A stretch of 64,000 bases of DNA from JANPPS01 sp965246835 (GCA_965246835.1 CBDFFQ010000001.1:3100001-3164000), one strand, 5' to 3'. Positions 25,979 through 34,498 are shown, counted from the first letter of the stretch. Notes: generated by a model from the letters alone, not told the origin. Numbers and translations are program-made.

Positions 25979-26395
25979 ATGGACGGTTTCGCGTTCGAGG
26001 ACCTGGCGATCGGGCAGACCGCCAGCATCGGCAAGACGATCTCGGAGGCAGACATCCTGATGTTCGCCGCCGTCAGCCTGGACACCAATCCGGTGCATTT
26101 CAACGAGGAAGTCGCGGCACAAACGGCGTTCAAGGGGCGGATCACGCATGGCATGCTGTCGGCCGGGCTGATCAGCGCGGTGCTGGGCACACGGCTGCCG
26201 GGGCCGGGCACGATCTACCTGGCGCAAACGCTGCAGTTCCGGGCGCCGGTGAGGATCGGGGACACGGTCACGGCAACGGTGGAGGTCACGGCGCTCGATC
26301 CCGCAAAGAAGCGGGTGACGCTCAAAACGACCTGCACGGTGCTGGGTAAGACCGTGATTGCGGGTGAGGCCACGGTCATGCCGCGCGGCGCCTGA
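25979..26395 (+). CDS. MaoC-family (R)-specific enoyl-CoA hydratase
   Basis: A 138-residue single hot-dog domain. The hydratase-2 signature is clear: DTNPVHFNEEVAAQTAFKGR followed by ITHGMLSAGLIS, giving the catalytic Asp and His. Relatives such as PhaJ hydrate trans-2-enoyl-CoA to (R)-3-hydroxyacyl-CoA. AGAAGG precedes the ATG by about 9 bases. The stop codon overlaps the ribF ATG (TGATG), so both are likely on one transcript, although no functional link is evident. Confidence 0.88.
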   Translation: MDGFAFEDLAIGQTASIGKTISEADILMFAAVSLDTNPVHFNEEVAAQTAFKGRITHGMLSAGLISAVLGTRLPGPGTIYLAQTLQFRAPVRIGDTVTATVEVTALDPAKKRVTLKTTCTVLGKTVIAGEATVMPRGA

Positions 26396-27315
26396 TGGAG
26401 ATCGTGCGGAGCTGGCAGGGTCTGCCGCCGGCGTTGCGGGGCGCCACGGTCGCGCTGGGTAACTTCGACGGCGTGCATCGCGGCCACGCCCATCTGCTGC
26501 AAGCCGCGCATGCCGCACGGCCCGGCGCCCCTTTGGCCGTGCTGACCTTCGAGCCGCATCCGCGCGAGCTGTTCCGGCCGCAGGACCCGCCCTTCCGCCT
26601 CACGCTCGCGGCGGAGCGGGCGGCGGCGTTGATGGCGTTGGGGGTGGGCATCCTGTATGAGTTGCCGTTCGACGCCGGGTTCTCGGCGTTGACGGCGGAG
26701 CAGTTCGTGGCCGGGGTGCTGCATGAGGGCGTGGGGGCTGCGCATCTGGCGTGCGGCGCCGATTTCGCCTTCGGGCACCGGCGCGGCGGCGATGCCGCGT
26801 TCCTCGCCGCGCGGGCGGAGGCGCTGGGGGTCGGGCTTACCATCGTGCCGAAGCTCACGGACGCGCAGGGGCCAGTCAGCTCGACACGCATCCGCCGCCT
26901 GTTGGAAGATGGCTACCCGGAGCGCGCCGCTGCCGATCTGGGCCGGCCCTGGGCGGTGCGGGGCGTGGTCTCGCACGGGGACCAGCGCGGCCGCACGATC
27001 GGCTTCCCGACCGCCAACGTGCCGCTGGGCGGCCATCTCGAGCCGGCGCGGGGGGTGTATGCGGTCCGGGTGCGGCTGTCGGATGGACGGGAGGTCCCGG
27101 GCGTGGCCAATGTCGGGCGGCGGCCTACGGTGGCGGAGGGCGCGCTGAGCCGGGTGGAGGCGCATCTGTTCGATTTCGCGGGCGATCTGTATGGGCAGGA
27201 GGTCGCGGTGGGCCTGCTATCGTTCCTGCGGGCGGAGCGGAAATTCGAGTCGTTCGCGGCCTTGCGGGAGCAGATCGTGGTGGATGCGGCGGCGGCGCGG
27301 GCCGCGTTGGCCTAA
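26395..27315 (+). CDS. ribF: Bifunctional riboflavin kinase/FAD synthetase
   Basis: A 306-residue enzyme that phosphorylates riboflavin to FMN and adenylylates FMN to FAD. The N-terminal nucleotidyltransferase domain carries LGNFDGVHRGHAHLL and later VSSTRIRRLLEDG. The C-terminal kinase domain (from about residue 180) has GDQRGRTIGFPTANVPLG and YAVRVRL. Length is normal. It starts on the overlapped TGATG junction with the MaoC gene and converges on the D-cysteine desulfhydrase gene, sharing 4 bases at the stops. No FMN riboswitch-like structure was recognised upstream. Confidence 0.95.
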   Translation: MEIVRSWQGLPPALRGATVALGNFDGVHRGHAHLLQAAHAARPGAPLAVLTFEPHPRELFRPQDPPFRLTLAAERAAALMALGVGILYELPFDAGFSALTAEQFVAGVLHEGVGAAHLACGADFAFGHRRGGDAAFLAARAEALGVGLTIVPKLTDAQGPVSSTRIRRLLEDGYPERAAADLGRPWAVRGVVSHGDQRGRTIGFPTANVPLGGHLEPARGVYAVRVRLSDGREVPGVANVGRRPTVAEGALSRVEAHLFDFAGDLYGQEVAVGLLSFLRAERKFESFAALREQIVVDAAAARAALA

Positions 27316-28313
27316 GCGGCTTCGAACGCATCCATATACCCGAACAGCCCCTGCGAGCCGCCGGTGTGCAGGAACACGACGGTCTCGCCGGCCTTGAACA
27401 CGCCCTGGCGCACCAAGTCGATCAGCCCCGCCATCCCCTTCCCGGAATAGACGGGATCCAGGAACACACCCTCGAGCCGGGCCACCATCTGCACCGCCTC
27501 CACCATGCCCGGCGTCGGCACGCCATAACCGGCGCCCACGTAGTCGCAATTGGCCTCCACCGCATCCGCGGGCAGCGGGCGGTCCACGCCCATATGGGCC
27601 AGCGTCTTGTCCACGAGCGCGCGGACATTCGCCTCCTGCTTGTCGCGCGGGTTGCGGACGCCGATGCCGAGCACGCGAAGCGGGCTGCTCATGGCGTGCA
27701 GGCCCGCCACCAGCCCGGCCTGGGTCCCGGCGCTCCCGGTGGCATGCACCAGGCGGTCCACGCGCAAGCCAAGCTCGTTGATCTGCGCCAGCATCTCCAG
27801 CGCCACGGCCGCGTAGCCCAGGGCGCCCACGGCGTTGGAGCCGCCACCGGGGATCAGGTATGGCTTGCCGCCGGCGGCCGTCAGCCCTTCGCCCACCTCC
27901 TCGATCGCGGCCTGCATGTCGGTGCCACCGGGGCGATACTGGATGTGGCAGCCAAGCAGTCGGTCCAGCAACACGTTGCCGTTGTTGAGATACGTCGCGT
28001 CGTTGGTGGTGATGCGATGCTCCAGCACGGCGGTGCAGGCGAGGCCGAGCTTGGCCGCCACCGCCGCGGTCTGGCGGACATGGTTGGACTGCACCGCCCC
28101 CTGCGTCACCAGATGGTCCGCGCCCGCCGCCAGCGCCGCGCCGGCCAGGAACTCCAGCTTGCGCACCTTGTTGCCGCCGCCGCCCATGCCGGTGAGGTCA
28201 TCGCGCTTCATCCAAATGTCCGGCCCACCCAGCGCGGCGGACAACCGGGGCAGGGGCTCCAGCGGGGTCGGCGCCTGGCAGAGCTTGAGGCGGGGAAAGC
28301 GGGCGAGGTCCAT
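27312..28313 (-). CDS. dcyD: D-cysteine desulfhydrase / ACC-deaminase-like PLP enzyme
   Basis: A 333-residue fold-type II PLP enzyme. The N-terminus LKLCQAPTPLEPLPRLSAAL, the PLP lysine in MGGGGNKVRKLEFL, and QGAVQSNHVRQTAAVAAKLG match the D-cysteine desulfhydrase/ACC deaminase group. GSAGTQAGLVAGL binds phosphate. D-cysteine desulfhydrase gives pyruvate, sulfide and ammonia; ACC deaminase gives 2-oxobutyrate. The sequence looks closer to DcyD, but separating them needs active-site alignment. GGAG stands 6 bases before the ATG at 28313. The frame further upstream overlaps the PEP-CTERM gene and is rejected. Confidence 0.85.
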   Translation of the reverse strand: MDLARFPRLKLCQAPTPLEPLPRLSAALGGPDIWMKRDDLTGMGGGGNKVRKLEFLAGAALAAGADHLVTQGAVQSNHVRQTAAVAAKLGLACTAVLEHRITTNDATYLNNGNVLLDRLLGCHIQYRPGGTDMQAAIEEVGEGLTAAGGKPYLIPGGGSNAVGALGYAAVALEMLAQINELGLRVDRLVHATGSAGTQAGLVAGLHAMSSPLRVLGIGVRNPRDKQEANVRALVDKTLAHMGVDRPLPADAVEANCDYVGAGYGVPTPGMVEAVQMVARLEGVFLDPVYSGKGMAGLIDLVRQGVFKAGETVVFLHTGGSQGLFGYMDAFEAA

Positions 28314-28386
28314 GGCGGTCTCCGGCAATGGCCCACCCTTGCCCAGGCCCGCCGCCCGGGCAAGGGCCGCCCCTATGTGCCCGAGC

Positions 28387-29859
28387 TCACCGCCGGCGGC
28401 GCGCAGCCAGCCCCAGCAGGCCCATGCCCAGCAGCGCGATCGACGCCGGCTCCGGTACCGATGTCGAACCTGGCACGCTGTCGAAGGCCTGCGCCTGCAG
28501 CGTGGTGCCCAGGTCCGCATCGCTCAGACCCACCACGTAGAAATTGTTGGGCCCGCTGGTTGCCTGCACGAAATCGTTGTCGTTGGTGACATACAGCGTG
28601 TGCAGCAGCGTGCCGCCCAGCGTGACATCGGCGCCGAACGCCAGGCCTTCGATCTTGGACGGTACGTTGAGCGCGGTCACGCCGTTGGCGCCCAGCAACG
28701 CCACGAGGTCCACCACCGGGTTGGCGCTCTTCGGCACCGCGAACGCCACGGCGGCGGTGGCATCGAGGCCCGTGATGTCCTTGGCGCCGGTGATGTCGAT
28801 CTTGAAGAACTGCTTGGTCTTGGCGGCCGTGGGCTTGGTCACGCTGTCGCCCAGCCCGTTGCCGTCCCGCTCGTCCACCAGGAACTCATGGTCGTTCAGC
28901 GCCACGATCTCCGACACCCCGGAGCCCTTGGTCAGCAGATAGGCGAACTCCTTGGTGGTGCCGGTCGCGATGTCGATCGTCACGAAACGCAGCAGGTTCT
29001 TCTGCGCGGCCGCGTCCTGCAGCAGCGCCGCCTGCATCGCGCCCACCAGGGTCTTGCCGTCCGGGGTGATGGCCAGGCCCTCCATGCCCTTGTTGGTGGT
29101 GCGGCCCGTGGCGTTGCCCGCGATCTCGGTGGCGCCGACCGGGCTCAACGTGGCGATGTCGAGGTTGCCCGGCAGCGTGTAGCTGCGCAGCCGCTGTCCG
29201 GTCGCGCGATCGAATTGATAGAGATAGGGGCCATACTCGTCCGAGATGAACACCGTCTTGCCATCGCGGGAGAGGCGGATCCCCTCGGGGTCCAGCCGCG
29301 CATTGTCCGGATTGCCCGACGAACCCGGCGTGAACCCGTCCGACCGGCCCGTGAAATAATAACGCCCGGCCGTGTTGACCGCCGGCGCCCCGCTGCGGAG
29401 CGGTTGCCCATTGCTCTCGGTCCCGAGCCCGGCACCGGTGCCGTAGTTCAGCGGCGTAGCGCTCCAGAGCAGCGTGGTTGCGGTCAGGGCCGGTGCGACG
29501 GCGAAGCCGGTGCCAGCGGGTGTGAGTGGAGCCTGGATGGTCTGGAATCGGGCGATATACGACGTCGTGTCATCGACCGCGGGGTTGTATGCTGCGGCGT
29601 TGGGCCCACGATCCGGCACCGCCAGGAAGGTATTGCCGCCGGCATAGGCGAGCCCGGAGCCGAGGCCGCCGAGCAGCGCCGGGCTTACGCCGTTCTCGAG
29701 CGTGCCGGTCAGGCCCGACAGGTCGGTGTAGCTGCCGGCACTCGACCCGGTGAGCGATCCCGAGGCCAGCAGCACCGGCGCGGCCCGGGCGGCGTCCGGA
29801 GCGGCGTAGATCATGGCGACAGCGACAGCGGTCAGTGTGAAGCGTGGGGCGGCAGGCAT
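28387..29859 (-). CDS. Secreted phytase-like esterase domain protein with PEP-CTERM signal
   Basis: A 490-residue exported protein with an N-terminal signal peptide (FTLTAVAVAMIYAAPDAARA), a central esterase-like phytase-family propeller (blocks LDPEGIRLSRDGKTVFISDE, GMEGLAITPDGKTLVGAM and KIEGLAFGADV) and a C-terminal VPEPASIALLGMGLLGLAA ending in arginines. That tail is a PEP-CTERM signal, normally processed by an exosortase and linked to exopolysaccharide. The ATG at 29859 has GGAG about 9 bases upstream; a TTG at 29874 is a poorer alternative. It diverges from msrP across a 205-base gap that contains no other gene. Confidence 0.88.
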   Translation of the reverse strand: MPAAPRFTLTAVAVAMIYAAPDAARAAPVLLASGSLTGSSAGSYTDLSGLTGTLENGVSPALLGGLGSGLAYAGGNTFLAVPDRGPNAAAYNPAVDDTTSYIARFQTIQAPLTPAGTGFAVAPALTATTLLWSATPLNYGTGAGLGTESNGQPLRSGAPAVNTAGRYYFTGRSDGFTPGSSGNPDNARLDPEGIRLSRDGKTVFISDEYGPYLYQFDRATGQRLRSYTLPGNLDIATLSPVGATEIAGNATGRTTNKGMEGLAITPDGKTLVGAMQAALLQDAAAQKNLLRFVTIDIATGTTKEFAYLLTKGSGVSEIVALNDHEFLVDERDGNGLGDSVTKPTAAKTKQFFKIDITGAKDITGLDATAAVAFAVPKSANPVVDLVALLGANGVTALNVPSKIEGLAFGADVTLGGTLLHTLYVTNDNDFVQATSGPNNFYVVGLSDADLGTTLQAQAFDSVPGSTSVPEPASIALLGMGLLGLAARRRR

Positions 29860-30064
29860 AAGCGACGTCTCCAATCGGTATCCGCGCTATGTAGCCAACG
29901 GTTTCTGATGGAGTGTGAAGGTTTGATGATGCCATCGGCGCTTTTGCCGGAGGATATCCGTCCCGGGTGGTCCGGCGAACAGAAACGTGAGCGCGCGTGC
30001 GAGGGATCATGACTCCTGCGCCCGATAGGCCATATGCTATATCACCGAGGGGACGAGGGCGCAG

Positions 30065-30988
30065 ATGCACATCCTGACACGCAAGGGCTGGGAACTTCCC
30101 GAAAGCGCGGTAACGCCCGAGAGCGCGATGCTCGGCCGCCGCACCGCGCTGGCCGGGCTGGCCGCGACCGGCGCGTTGCTGCCGCGCCTGAGCCAGGCGC
30201 AGGGGGCGCCGCGCAACCCGGCCTTCGACCCCGGCCGCGAGGTGACGGCGGAGCGGGACGCCACCAGCTATAACAACTACTATGAATTCGGCACCGACAA
30301 GTCGATCTCCCGCGCCGCGCAGCGCCTGGTCGTGAGCCCCTGGACCATCAAGGTGGACGGCATGGTCGCCTCCCCGCGCACGCTGGATTTCGAGGACATC
30401 CTGAAGAAGGTCTCGATCGAGGAGCGCATCTACCGGCATCGCTGCGTCGAAGGCTGGGCCATGACGGTGCCGTGGACCGGGTTCCCGTTGCGGGAGCTGG
30501 TGAAGCTGTGCGAACCCACCGCCGCGGCGAAGTATGTGCAGTTCGAGACGCTGAACGATCCCAAGACGATGCCGGGCACCCGCTCCGCCCAATACGAGTG
30601 GCCGTATGTCGAGGGGGTCACGATGGCGGAGGCGCAGAACGACCTCGCCTTCCTCGCGACCGGGCTCTACGGCAAGACCATTCCCAAGCAGAACGGCGCT
30701 CCGATCCGGCTGGTGCTGCCGTGGAAATACGGGTTCAAGTCGGTCAAGAGCATCGTCCGCGTCACCTTCACGGATCAGCGGCCGAAAACGTTCTGGGAGG
30801 GGTTGCAGCCCTCGGAATACGGTTTCTGGGCCAACGTGAACCCGGCCGTGCCGCACCCGCGCTGGAGCCAGGCCACCGAGCGGCTGCTGACGTCCGAGCA
30901 GCGCGTGCCGACCCAGATCTACAACGGATACGGGTCGTTCGTGGCTTCGCTCTACACGGGCCTCACCAACGAACGGCTGTTCGTGTGA
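30065..30988 (+). CDS. msrP: MsrP-type periplasmic methionine-sulfoxide reductase, molybdopterin subunit
   Basis: A 307-residue sulfite-oxidase-family protein (YedY/MsrP). A twin-arginine signal lies at about residues 25-46 (LGRRTALAGLAATGALLPRL), as expected for a folded Mo-cofactor protein. The Mo-coordinating cysteine is in YRHRCVEGWAMTVPWTGFPL, and RLVLPWKYGFKSVKSIV and GYGSFVASLYTG are conserved. The enzyme reduces oxidised methionines in periplasmic proteins. In most bacteria the heme membrane subunit MsrQ (about 200 residues) follows; here a different 98-residue membrane protein follows instead. The start at 30065 lies about 5 bases after GAGGGCGC. Confidence 0.93.
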   Translation: MHILTRKGWELPESAVTPESAMLGRRTALAGLAATGALLPRLSQAQGAPRNPAFDPGREVTAERDATSYNNYYEFGTDKSISRAAQRLVVSPWTIKVDGMVASPRTLDFEDILKKVSIEERIYRHRCVEGWAMTVPWTGFPLRELVKLCEPTAAAKYVQFETLNDPKTMPGTRSAQYEWPYVEGVTMAEAQNDLAFLATGLYGKTIPKQNGAPIRLVLPWKYGFKSVKSIVRVTFTDQRPKTFWEGLQPSEYGFWANVNPAVPHPRWSQATERLLTSEQRVPTQIYNGYGSFVASLYTGLTNERLFV

Positions 30989-31002
30989 GGGCAGTTTCTT
31001 CC

Positions 31003-31299
31003 ATGATCTGGGCGCGGGTGTTCGCCGTGCTGGCGGCGGTGCTGCTGGTGTTTTCGGTGGCGCTCGTGGCTTTGACGCCCACCGGGTTCACGCTGATGCA
31101 AGGCTTGCAGGAAGCCGGCGGCACCGTGCCGTCGTGGTTGCAGGGGCACAGCCCGGTTTGGCTGTGGAACTGGATCGAGACTCCGTTCCTCGTGCGTCCT
31201 TTGTGGCTGATCCCGGCGGGTCTCGGCCTGATCTGCGCCGGGGCGGCGGCCACGCTCAATTTCGGCAAGCCGTCCCCGTCCCGCCGCAAGCGGAGCTGA
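31003..31299 (+). CDS. Small two-helix membrane protein downstream of msrP
   Basis: A 98-residue protein with hydrophobic segments at about residues 2-22 (MIWARVFAVLAAVLLVFSVA) and 67-85 (WLIPAGLGLICAGAAATL) and a basic C-terminus. The loop PVWLWNWIETPFLVRPLW would face the periplasm. I do not recognise the family. It begins 14 bases after msrP, so the two are probably cotranscribed. It is too short and lacks the histidine pattern to be MsrQ. Its last 44 bases overlap the 3' end of the convergent Nudix gene. Confidence 0.65.
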   Translation: MIWARVFAVLAAVLLVFSVALVALTPTGFTLMQGLQEAGGTVPSWLQGHSPVWLWNWIETPFLVRPLWLIPAGLGLICAGAAATLNFGKPSPSRRKRS

Positions 31300-31720
31300 G
31301 CACGCGCCGGGCGGCGGCAATTACCCGATGCGCCTCGCTCCAGAGGTCGTAGCGATCGAGCTGATCGAGCGGCGCCCAGAGCGCGTCCGACACGTCGCTG
31401 CCGGCCACGGGCTCGCCCCCGATCCATGTGCCGGCGAAATCCAGGATCGTGTAGTGGAAGCGCACGCGGCCATCGGGGTCGCGATGCAGGCTGTCCACGT
31501 TGGCGGCCAGATGCAGGGCGCCGACGTGCAGCCCGGCCTCTTCCAGCAGTTCCCGCCGGGCACCTGCCTCCGCGGTCTCCCCGAGTTCCTGCGCGCCGCC
31601 CGGGATGCTCCAGCTGCCGGCCGCGGGCGGCTTGGAGCGGCGGACCAGCAGCACGGACTCGCCCTTGAACAGCACGACGCCGAGCCCGACCAAGGGCTGG
31701 GCCGGGTATTCGCGGCTCAT
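31256..31720 (-). CDS. Nudix hydrolase
   Basis: A 154-residue protein with a full Nudix box, GGAQELGETAEAGARRELLE continuing into EAG (about residues 38-60), including the REXXEE metal site. The N-terminal LVGLGVVLFKGESVLLVRRS and the SIPGG lead-in are typical of ADP-ribose or 8-oxo-dGTP type family members. The substrate is not predictable. The ATG overlaps the metN stop (ATGA), so it is coupled to the upstream gene. The 3' end overlaps the small membrane protein gene on the other strand by 44 bases. Confidence 0.9.
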   Translation of the reverse strand: MSREYPAQPLVGLGVVLFKGESVLLVRRSKPPAAGSWSIPGGAQELGETAEAGARRELLEEAGLHVGALHLAANVDSLHRDPDGRVRFHYTILDFAGTWIGGEPVAGSDVSDALWAPLDQLDRYDLWSEAHRVIAAARRVLSSACGGTGTACRN

Positions 31721-32763
31721 GGCATATCCTCCACAGCGAGGCCGAGGCCCTGCATCCACGCCACCGCAGCCGCGATCGCATCGGCGCTGCCATAGCAGGC
31801 GAGGGCCATGAGACCGAACGGCTCGCCCCCGATCTCGTCGATGCGGCCAGACAGGATGTTGAGGTCCACCCCGAACCGGCGCGACGCCGCGCTGATCACC
31901 GCCCGCGTCGCATGCGGCCCGGCGAACAGCACACGCAGCACGCGCCTGATCTCGCCGGCACCGGGCTCGGGCAGTTGCGCGAGGGTGCCGGGCGGCACGG
32001 CGTCCCCGATCACCTCGGCCACGAAGCGGCTTGCGGTGCCGGTTTGCGGGCGGGTGAACACGTCGAACACGCGGCCCTGCTCGATCACGGCACCCTCCGC
32101 CAGCACCGCCACCCGGTCGCACACGGCTTTGACCACCGCCATCTCATGCGTGATCAGCAGCACGGTGAGGCCGAGGCGGCGTTGCAGGTCCCGCAGCAGC
32201 GACAGGATCTCCGCCGTGGTCTCCGGATCGAGCGCGCTGGTGGCCTCGTCGCACAGCAGCACGCGGGGGCGGCTGGCGAGGGCGCGCGCGATGCCGACGC
32301 GCTGCTTCTGCCCGCCCGAGAGCCCCGCCGGGTAGGCGTCTGCTTTATCCGCTAGCCCAACCAGCGGCATCAACTCCGTGACCCGTGCCCGCCGTTCGTC
32401 GTGCGGCATCCCGGCAATCTCGAGCGGCAGGGAAATGTTGCCGGCGACCGTGCGGCTGGAGAGCAAATTGAAGTGCTGGAACACCATCCCGATCCCCCGC
32501 CGGGCTTGCCCCAGGGCGCCGGCATCGAGCGCGGTCAGGTCCTGCCCCGCCACCTCCACCGTGCCGCGGTCCGGGCGTTCCAGCAGGTTCACGCAGCGGA
32601 TCAGCGTGGATTTCCCGGCGCCGGAGCGGCCGATCACGCCGAAGATGCAGCCCTCCGGCACGTCGAGCGACACGTCCTGCAACGCGGTCATGGTGCCGCG
32701 GGATGCGGTGCGGAATGCCTTGCTCACGTGCCGCAGGCGGATCAGGGGCGTGTCGTCCGGCAT
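31717..32763 (-). CDS. metN: MetN-like methionine ABC transporter ATP-binding protein
   Basis: A 348-residue ABC ATPase. Walker A GVIGRSGAGKSTLIRCVNLL, Q-loop FQHFNLL, signature LSGGQKQRVGIARAL, Walker B VLLCDEATSALD and the switch His in ITHEM are intact. The C-terminal about 80 residues (VLRVLFAGPHATRAVISAAS) form a NIL domain, the methionine-binding regulatory module that defines MetN. The permease MetI and binding protein MetQ are absent on either side. No ribosome site precedes either ATG (32763 or 32784). A TTGACA about 30 bases upstream raises the possibility of a leaderless message, which is only speculation. Confidence 0.88.
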   Translation of the reverse strand: MPDDTPLIRLRHVSKAFRTASRGTMTALQDVSLDVPEGCIFGVIGRSGAGKSTLIRCVNLLERPDRGTVEVAGQDLTALDAGALGQARRGIGMVFQHFNLLSSRTVAGNISLPLEIAGMPHDERRARVTELMPLVGLADKADAYPAGLSGGQKQRVGIARALASRPRVLLCDEATSALDPETTAEILSLLRDLQRRLGLTVLLITHEMAVVKAVCDRVAVLAEGAVIEQGRVFDVFTRPQTGTASRFVAEVIGDAVPPGTLAQLPEPGAGEIRRVLRVLFAGPHATRAVISAASRRFGVDLNILSGRIDEIGGEPFGLMALACYGSADAIAAAVAWMQGLGLAVEDMP

Positions 32764-32832
32764 GGGGCGGTATTGGCGGCGCATGCTGCGCTGTCAACTG
32801 TACTTGCACCCCGCGGGGCCTCGGCGTATCGG

Positions 32833-32845
32833 GACGGCAGCCGTC
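32833..32845. promoter_or_regulatory. Dyad in the metN/dctP divergent region
   Basis: Perfect 6+1+6 palindrome gacggc-a-gccgtc, 30 bases before the dctP ATG in the only divergent gap of the transport region. A possible operator for a GntR-type regulator; no such regulator gene is in the window. Confidence 0.25.
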
Positions 32846-32875
32846 AAAGAATGGTCAATTTCGGGAGACGATCTG

Positions 32876-33889
32876 ATGTCCATCACGCGCCGCGCGACCC
32901 TGAGCGCCCTGCTGGCCGCCCCCGCCCTGATCGGGACCGCGCGCGCCGCGACCCGCACCTTGAAAATCAGCCACCAATTCCCGGGCGGCACGCTGGAGCA
33001 GGGCGATTTCCGGGACCGCCTGGTCCGCCGCTTCGCCGCCGACGTGCAGAAGCGCACCGGGGGCGAGCTGGCGTTCGAGATCTATCCCGGCTCGTCCTTG
33101 ATGAAGACGGTGGCGCAGTTCTCGGCGCTGCGCCGGGGTGCGCTGGACCTCACGGCCTACCCGCTCGCCTATGCCGGCGGCGAGGTGCCGGAGGTCAATA
33201 TCGGCCTCATGCCGTGCCTCGTCACCACCTACGAGCAGGGCATGGCGTGGAAGACGCAGCCGATCGGGCAGGAACTCACGAGCTTGCTGGACAAGAAGGG
33301 CGTGAAGATCGTCACCTGGATCTGGCAGTCGGGCGGCGTCGCGTCCCGCAGCACGGCGGTCGTGCAGCCCGATGACGTGAAGGGCCTGAAGATCCGGGGC
33401 GGCTCGCGTGAGATGGACCTCATGTTGAAGGCGGCGGGCGGGATCATCAGCTCGGTGCCCAGCAACGAAATCTATGCCGCGATGCAGACCGGTTCGCTCG
33501 ATGCGGCCGTGACCTCCAGCACCAGCCTGATCTCCTTCCGGCTGGAGGAGATCGCGAAGCAGGTCACGTCCGGCCGCGCCGGCAGCTTCTGGTTCATGTT
33601 CGAGCCGCTGCTGATGAGCAAGCAGGTCTATGACAGCCTGCCGGCCGCGCATCAGAAGGCGATCGACGAGGCCGGGCTCGAACAGGAAGCGTTCGGCCTC
33701 AGCGCCGCCCGCGCCGACGATGACGACCTGGCCCGCGTCTATGCCAAGGTCGGCGTGACCGCGCGCGAGATGGACCCGGCCACCATCGCCAAGTGGAAGA
33801 CGCTGGCGCAGGCGACGGCGTGGAAGGACTTCGCCGACCGCAACGCCGCCTGCGCCAGCCTGCTGAAACTGGCCGAGGCCGTCGCTTGA
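32876..33889 (+). CDS. dctP: TRAP transporter substrate-binding protein DctP
   Basis: A 337-residue periplasmic solute-binding protein. It starts with a signal peptide carrying twin arginines (MSITRRATLSALLAAPALIG). The mature domain shows LKISHQFPGGT, EIYPGSSLMK, and the conserved arginine block GLKIRGGSREMDLMLKAAGG that salt-bridges an organic-acid carboxylate in DctP proteins. The start is supported by GGGAG 8 bases upstream. It is the first gene of a complete TRAP system with the small and large permeases following directly. Substrate is unknown; the adjacent D-arginine-dehydrogenase-like gene hints at an amino or keto acid. Confidence 0.92.
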   Translation: MSITRRATLSALLAAPALIGTARAATRTLKISHQFPGGTLEQGDFRDRLVRRFAADVQKRTGGELAFEIYPGSSLMKTVAQFSALRRGALDLTAYPLAYAGGEVPEVNIGLMPCLVTTYEQGMAWKTQPIGQELTSLLDKKGVKIVTWIWQSGGVASRSTAVVQPDDVKGLKIRGGSREMDLMLKAAGGIISSVPSNEIYAAMQTGSLDAAVTSSTSLISFRLEEIAKQVTSGRAGSFWFMFEPLLMSKQVYDSLPAAHQKAIDEAGLEQEAFGLSAARADDDDLARVYAKVGVTAREMDPATIAKWKTLAQATAWKDFADRNAACASLLKLAEAVA

Positions 33890-34470
33890 GCACACACGGG
33901 ATCGACGCCGCATCGGGCGCCATCCCGGAGGCGGACGTGCCGCGGACCGGTGTGCTGGGCGCGGTGCAGGGCGCGGTCGATGGCTTGAACGGCGTGATGG
34001 CCGTGCTGTCCTCGATCGCGATCGCGGCGGCCGGGATCGTGCTGACCTGGGAGGTCGCGGGCCGCTACTTCTTCAGCGCGGCCAGCGACTGGCAGGACGA
34101 GCTCAGCACCTTCCTGCTCATCGGCGCCACCTTCGCCTCCGCCGCCTGGATCCAGGCCCGGCGCGGCCATGTCGCGATCGACGCGCTGGCCGCCATCCTG
34201 CCGCCCGGTGTGGACTTCGCCCGCCGCGTGCTGGCGGACATCCTGAGCTGCGCGTTCGTGTCCTTCTTCGCGTGGAAGAGCATCAGCCTGCTGCGGGAAG
34301 CGATCGAGGACGGGCAGACCACGCCGTCATCCTGGGGTCCTCCCCTGTGGATCCCGTATGGCTGCATGTCCGCCGGCATGGTCCTGCTGGCGGTGCAGCT
34401 GCTGTTGCAGGTCCTGGCCTCCCGCCATCGCCGGTCCGACCCGGCGCATCTCGCCCCCTCTCCGCACTAG
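33886..34470 (+). CDS. dctQ: TRAP transporter small permease DctQ
   Basis: A 194-residue protein with four predicted transmembrane helices (about residues 30-55, 70-90, 105-130, 150-172). It has the family pattern WEVAGRYFFSAASDWQDELS and GATFASAAWIQARRGHVAID. It is the small membrane subunit that pairs with DctM. I chose the TTG that overlaps the dctP stop (TTGA) because the frame is open through it and no better start with a ribosome site exists before the first helix; a GTG at about residue 18 is the alternative. Confidence 0.88.
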   Translation: MSTHGIDAASGAIPEADVPRTGVLGAVQGAVDGLNGVMAVLSSIAIAAAGIVLTWEVAGRYFFSAASDWQDELSTFLLIGATFASAAWIQARRGHVAIDALAAILPPGVDFARRVLADILSCAFVSFFAWKSISLLREAIEDGQTTPSSWGPPLWIPYGCMSAGMVLLAVQLLLQVLASRHRRSDPAHLAPSPH

Positions 34471-34498
34471 ACGCCCCCCCCTCTTACGCTAGGTCTCC

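Noticed and set aside
26300..26395. FMN riboswitch for ribF
   Set aside because: ribF starts on the overlapped stop of the MaoC gene, leaving no leader, and no conserved RFN-type pattern was recognised.
31003..31299. Small membrane protein as a truncated MsrQ
   Set aside because: Only two helices and no conserved heme-ligand histidines; it does not look like a piece of MsrQ.
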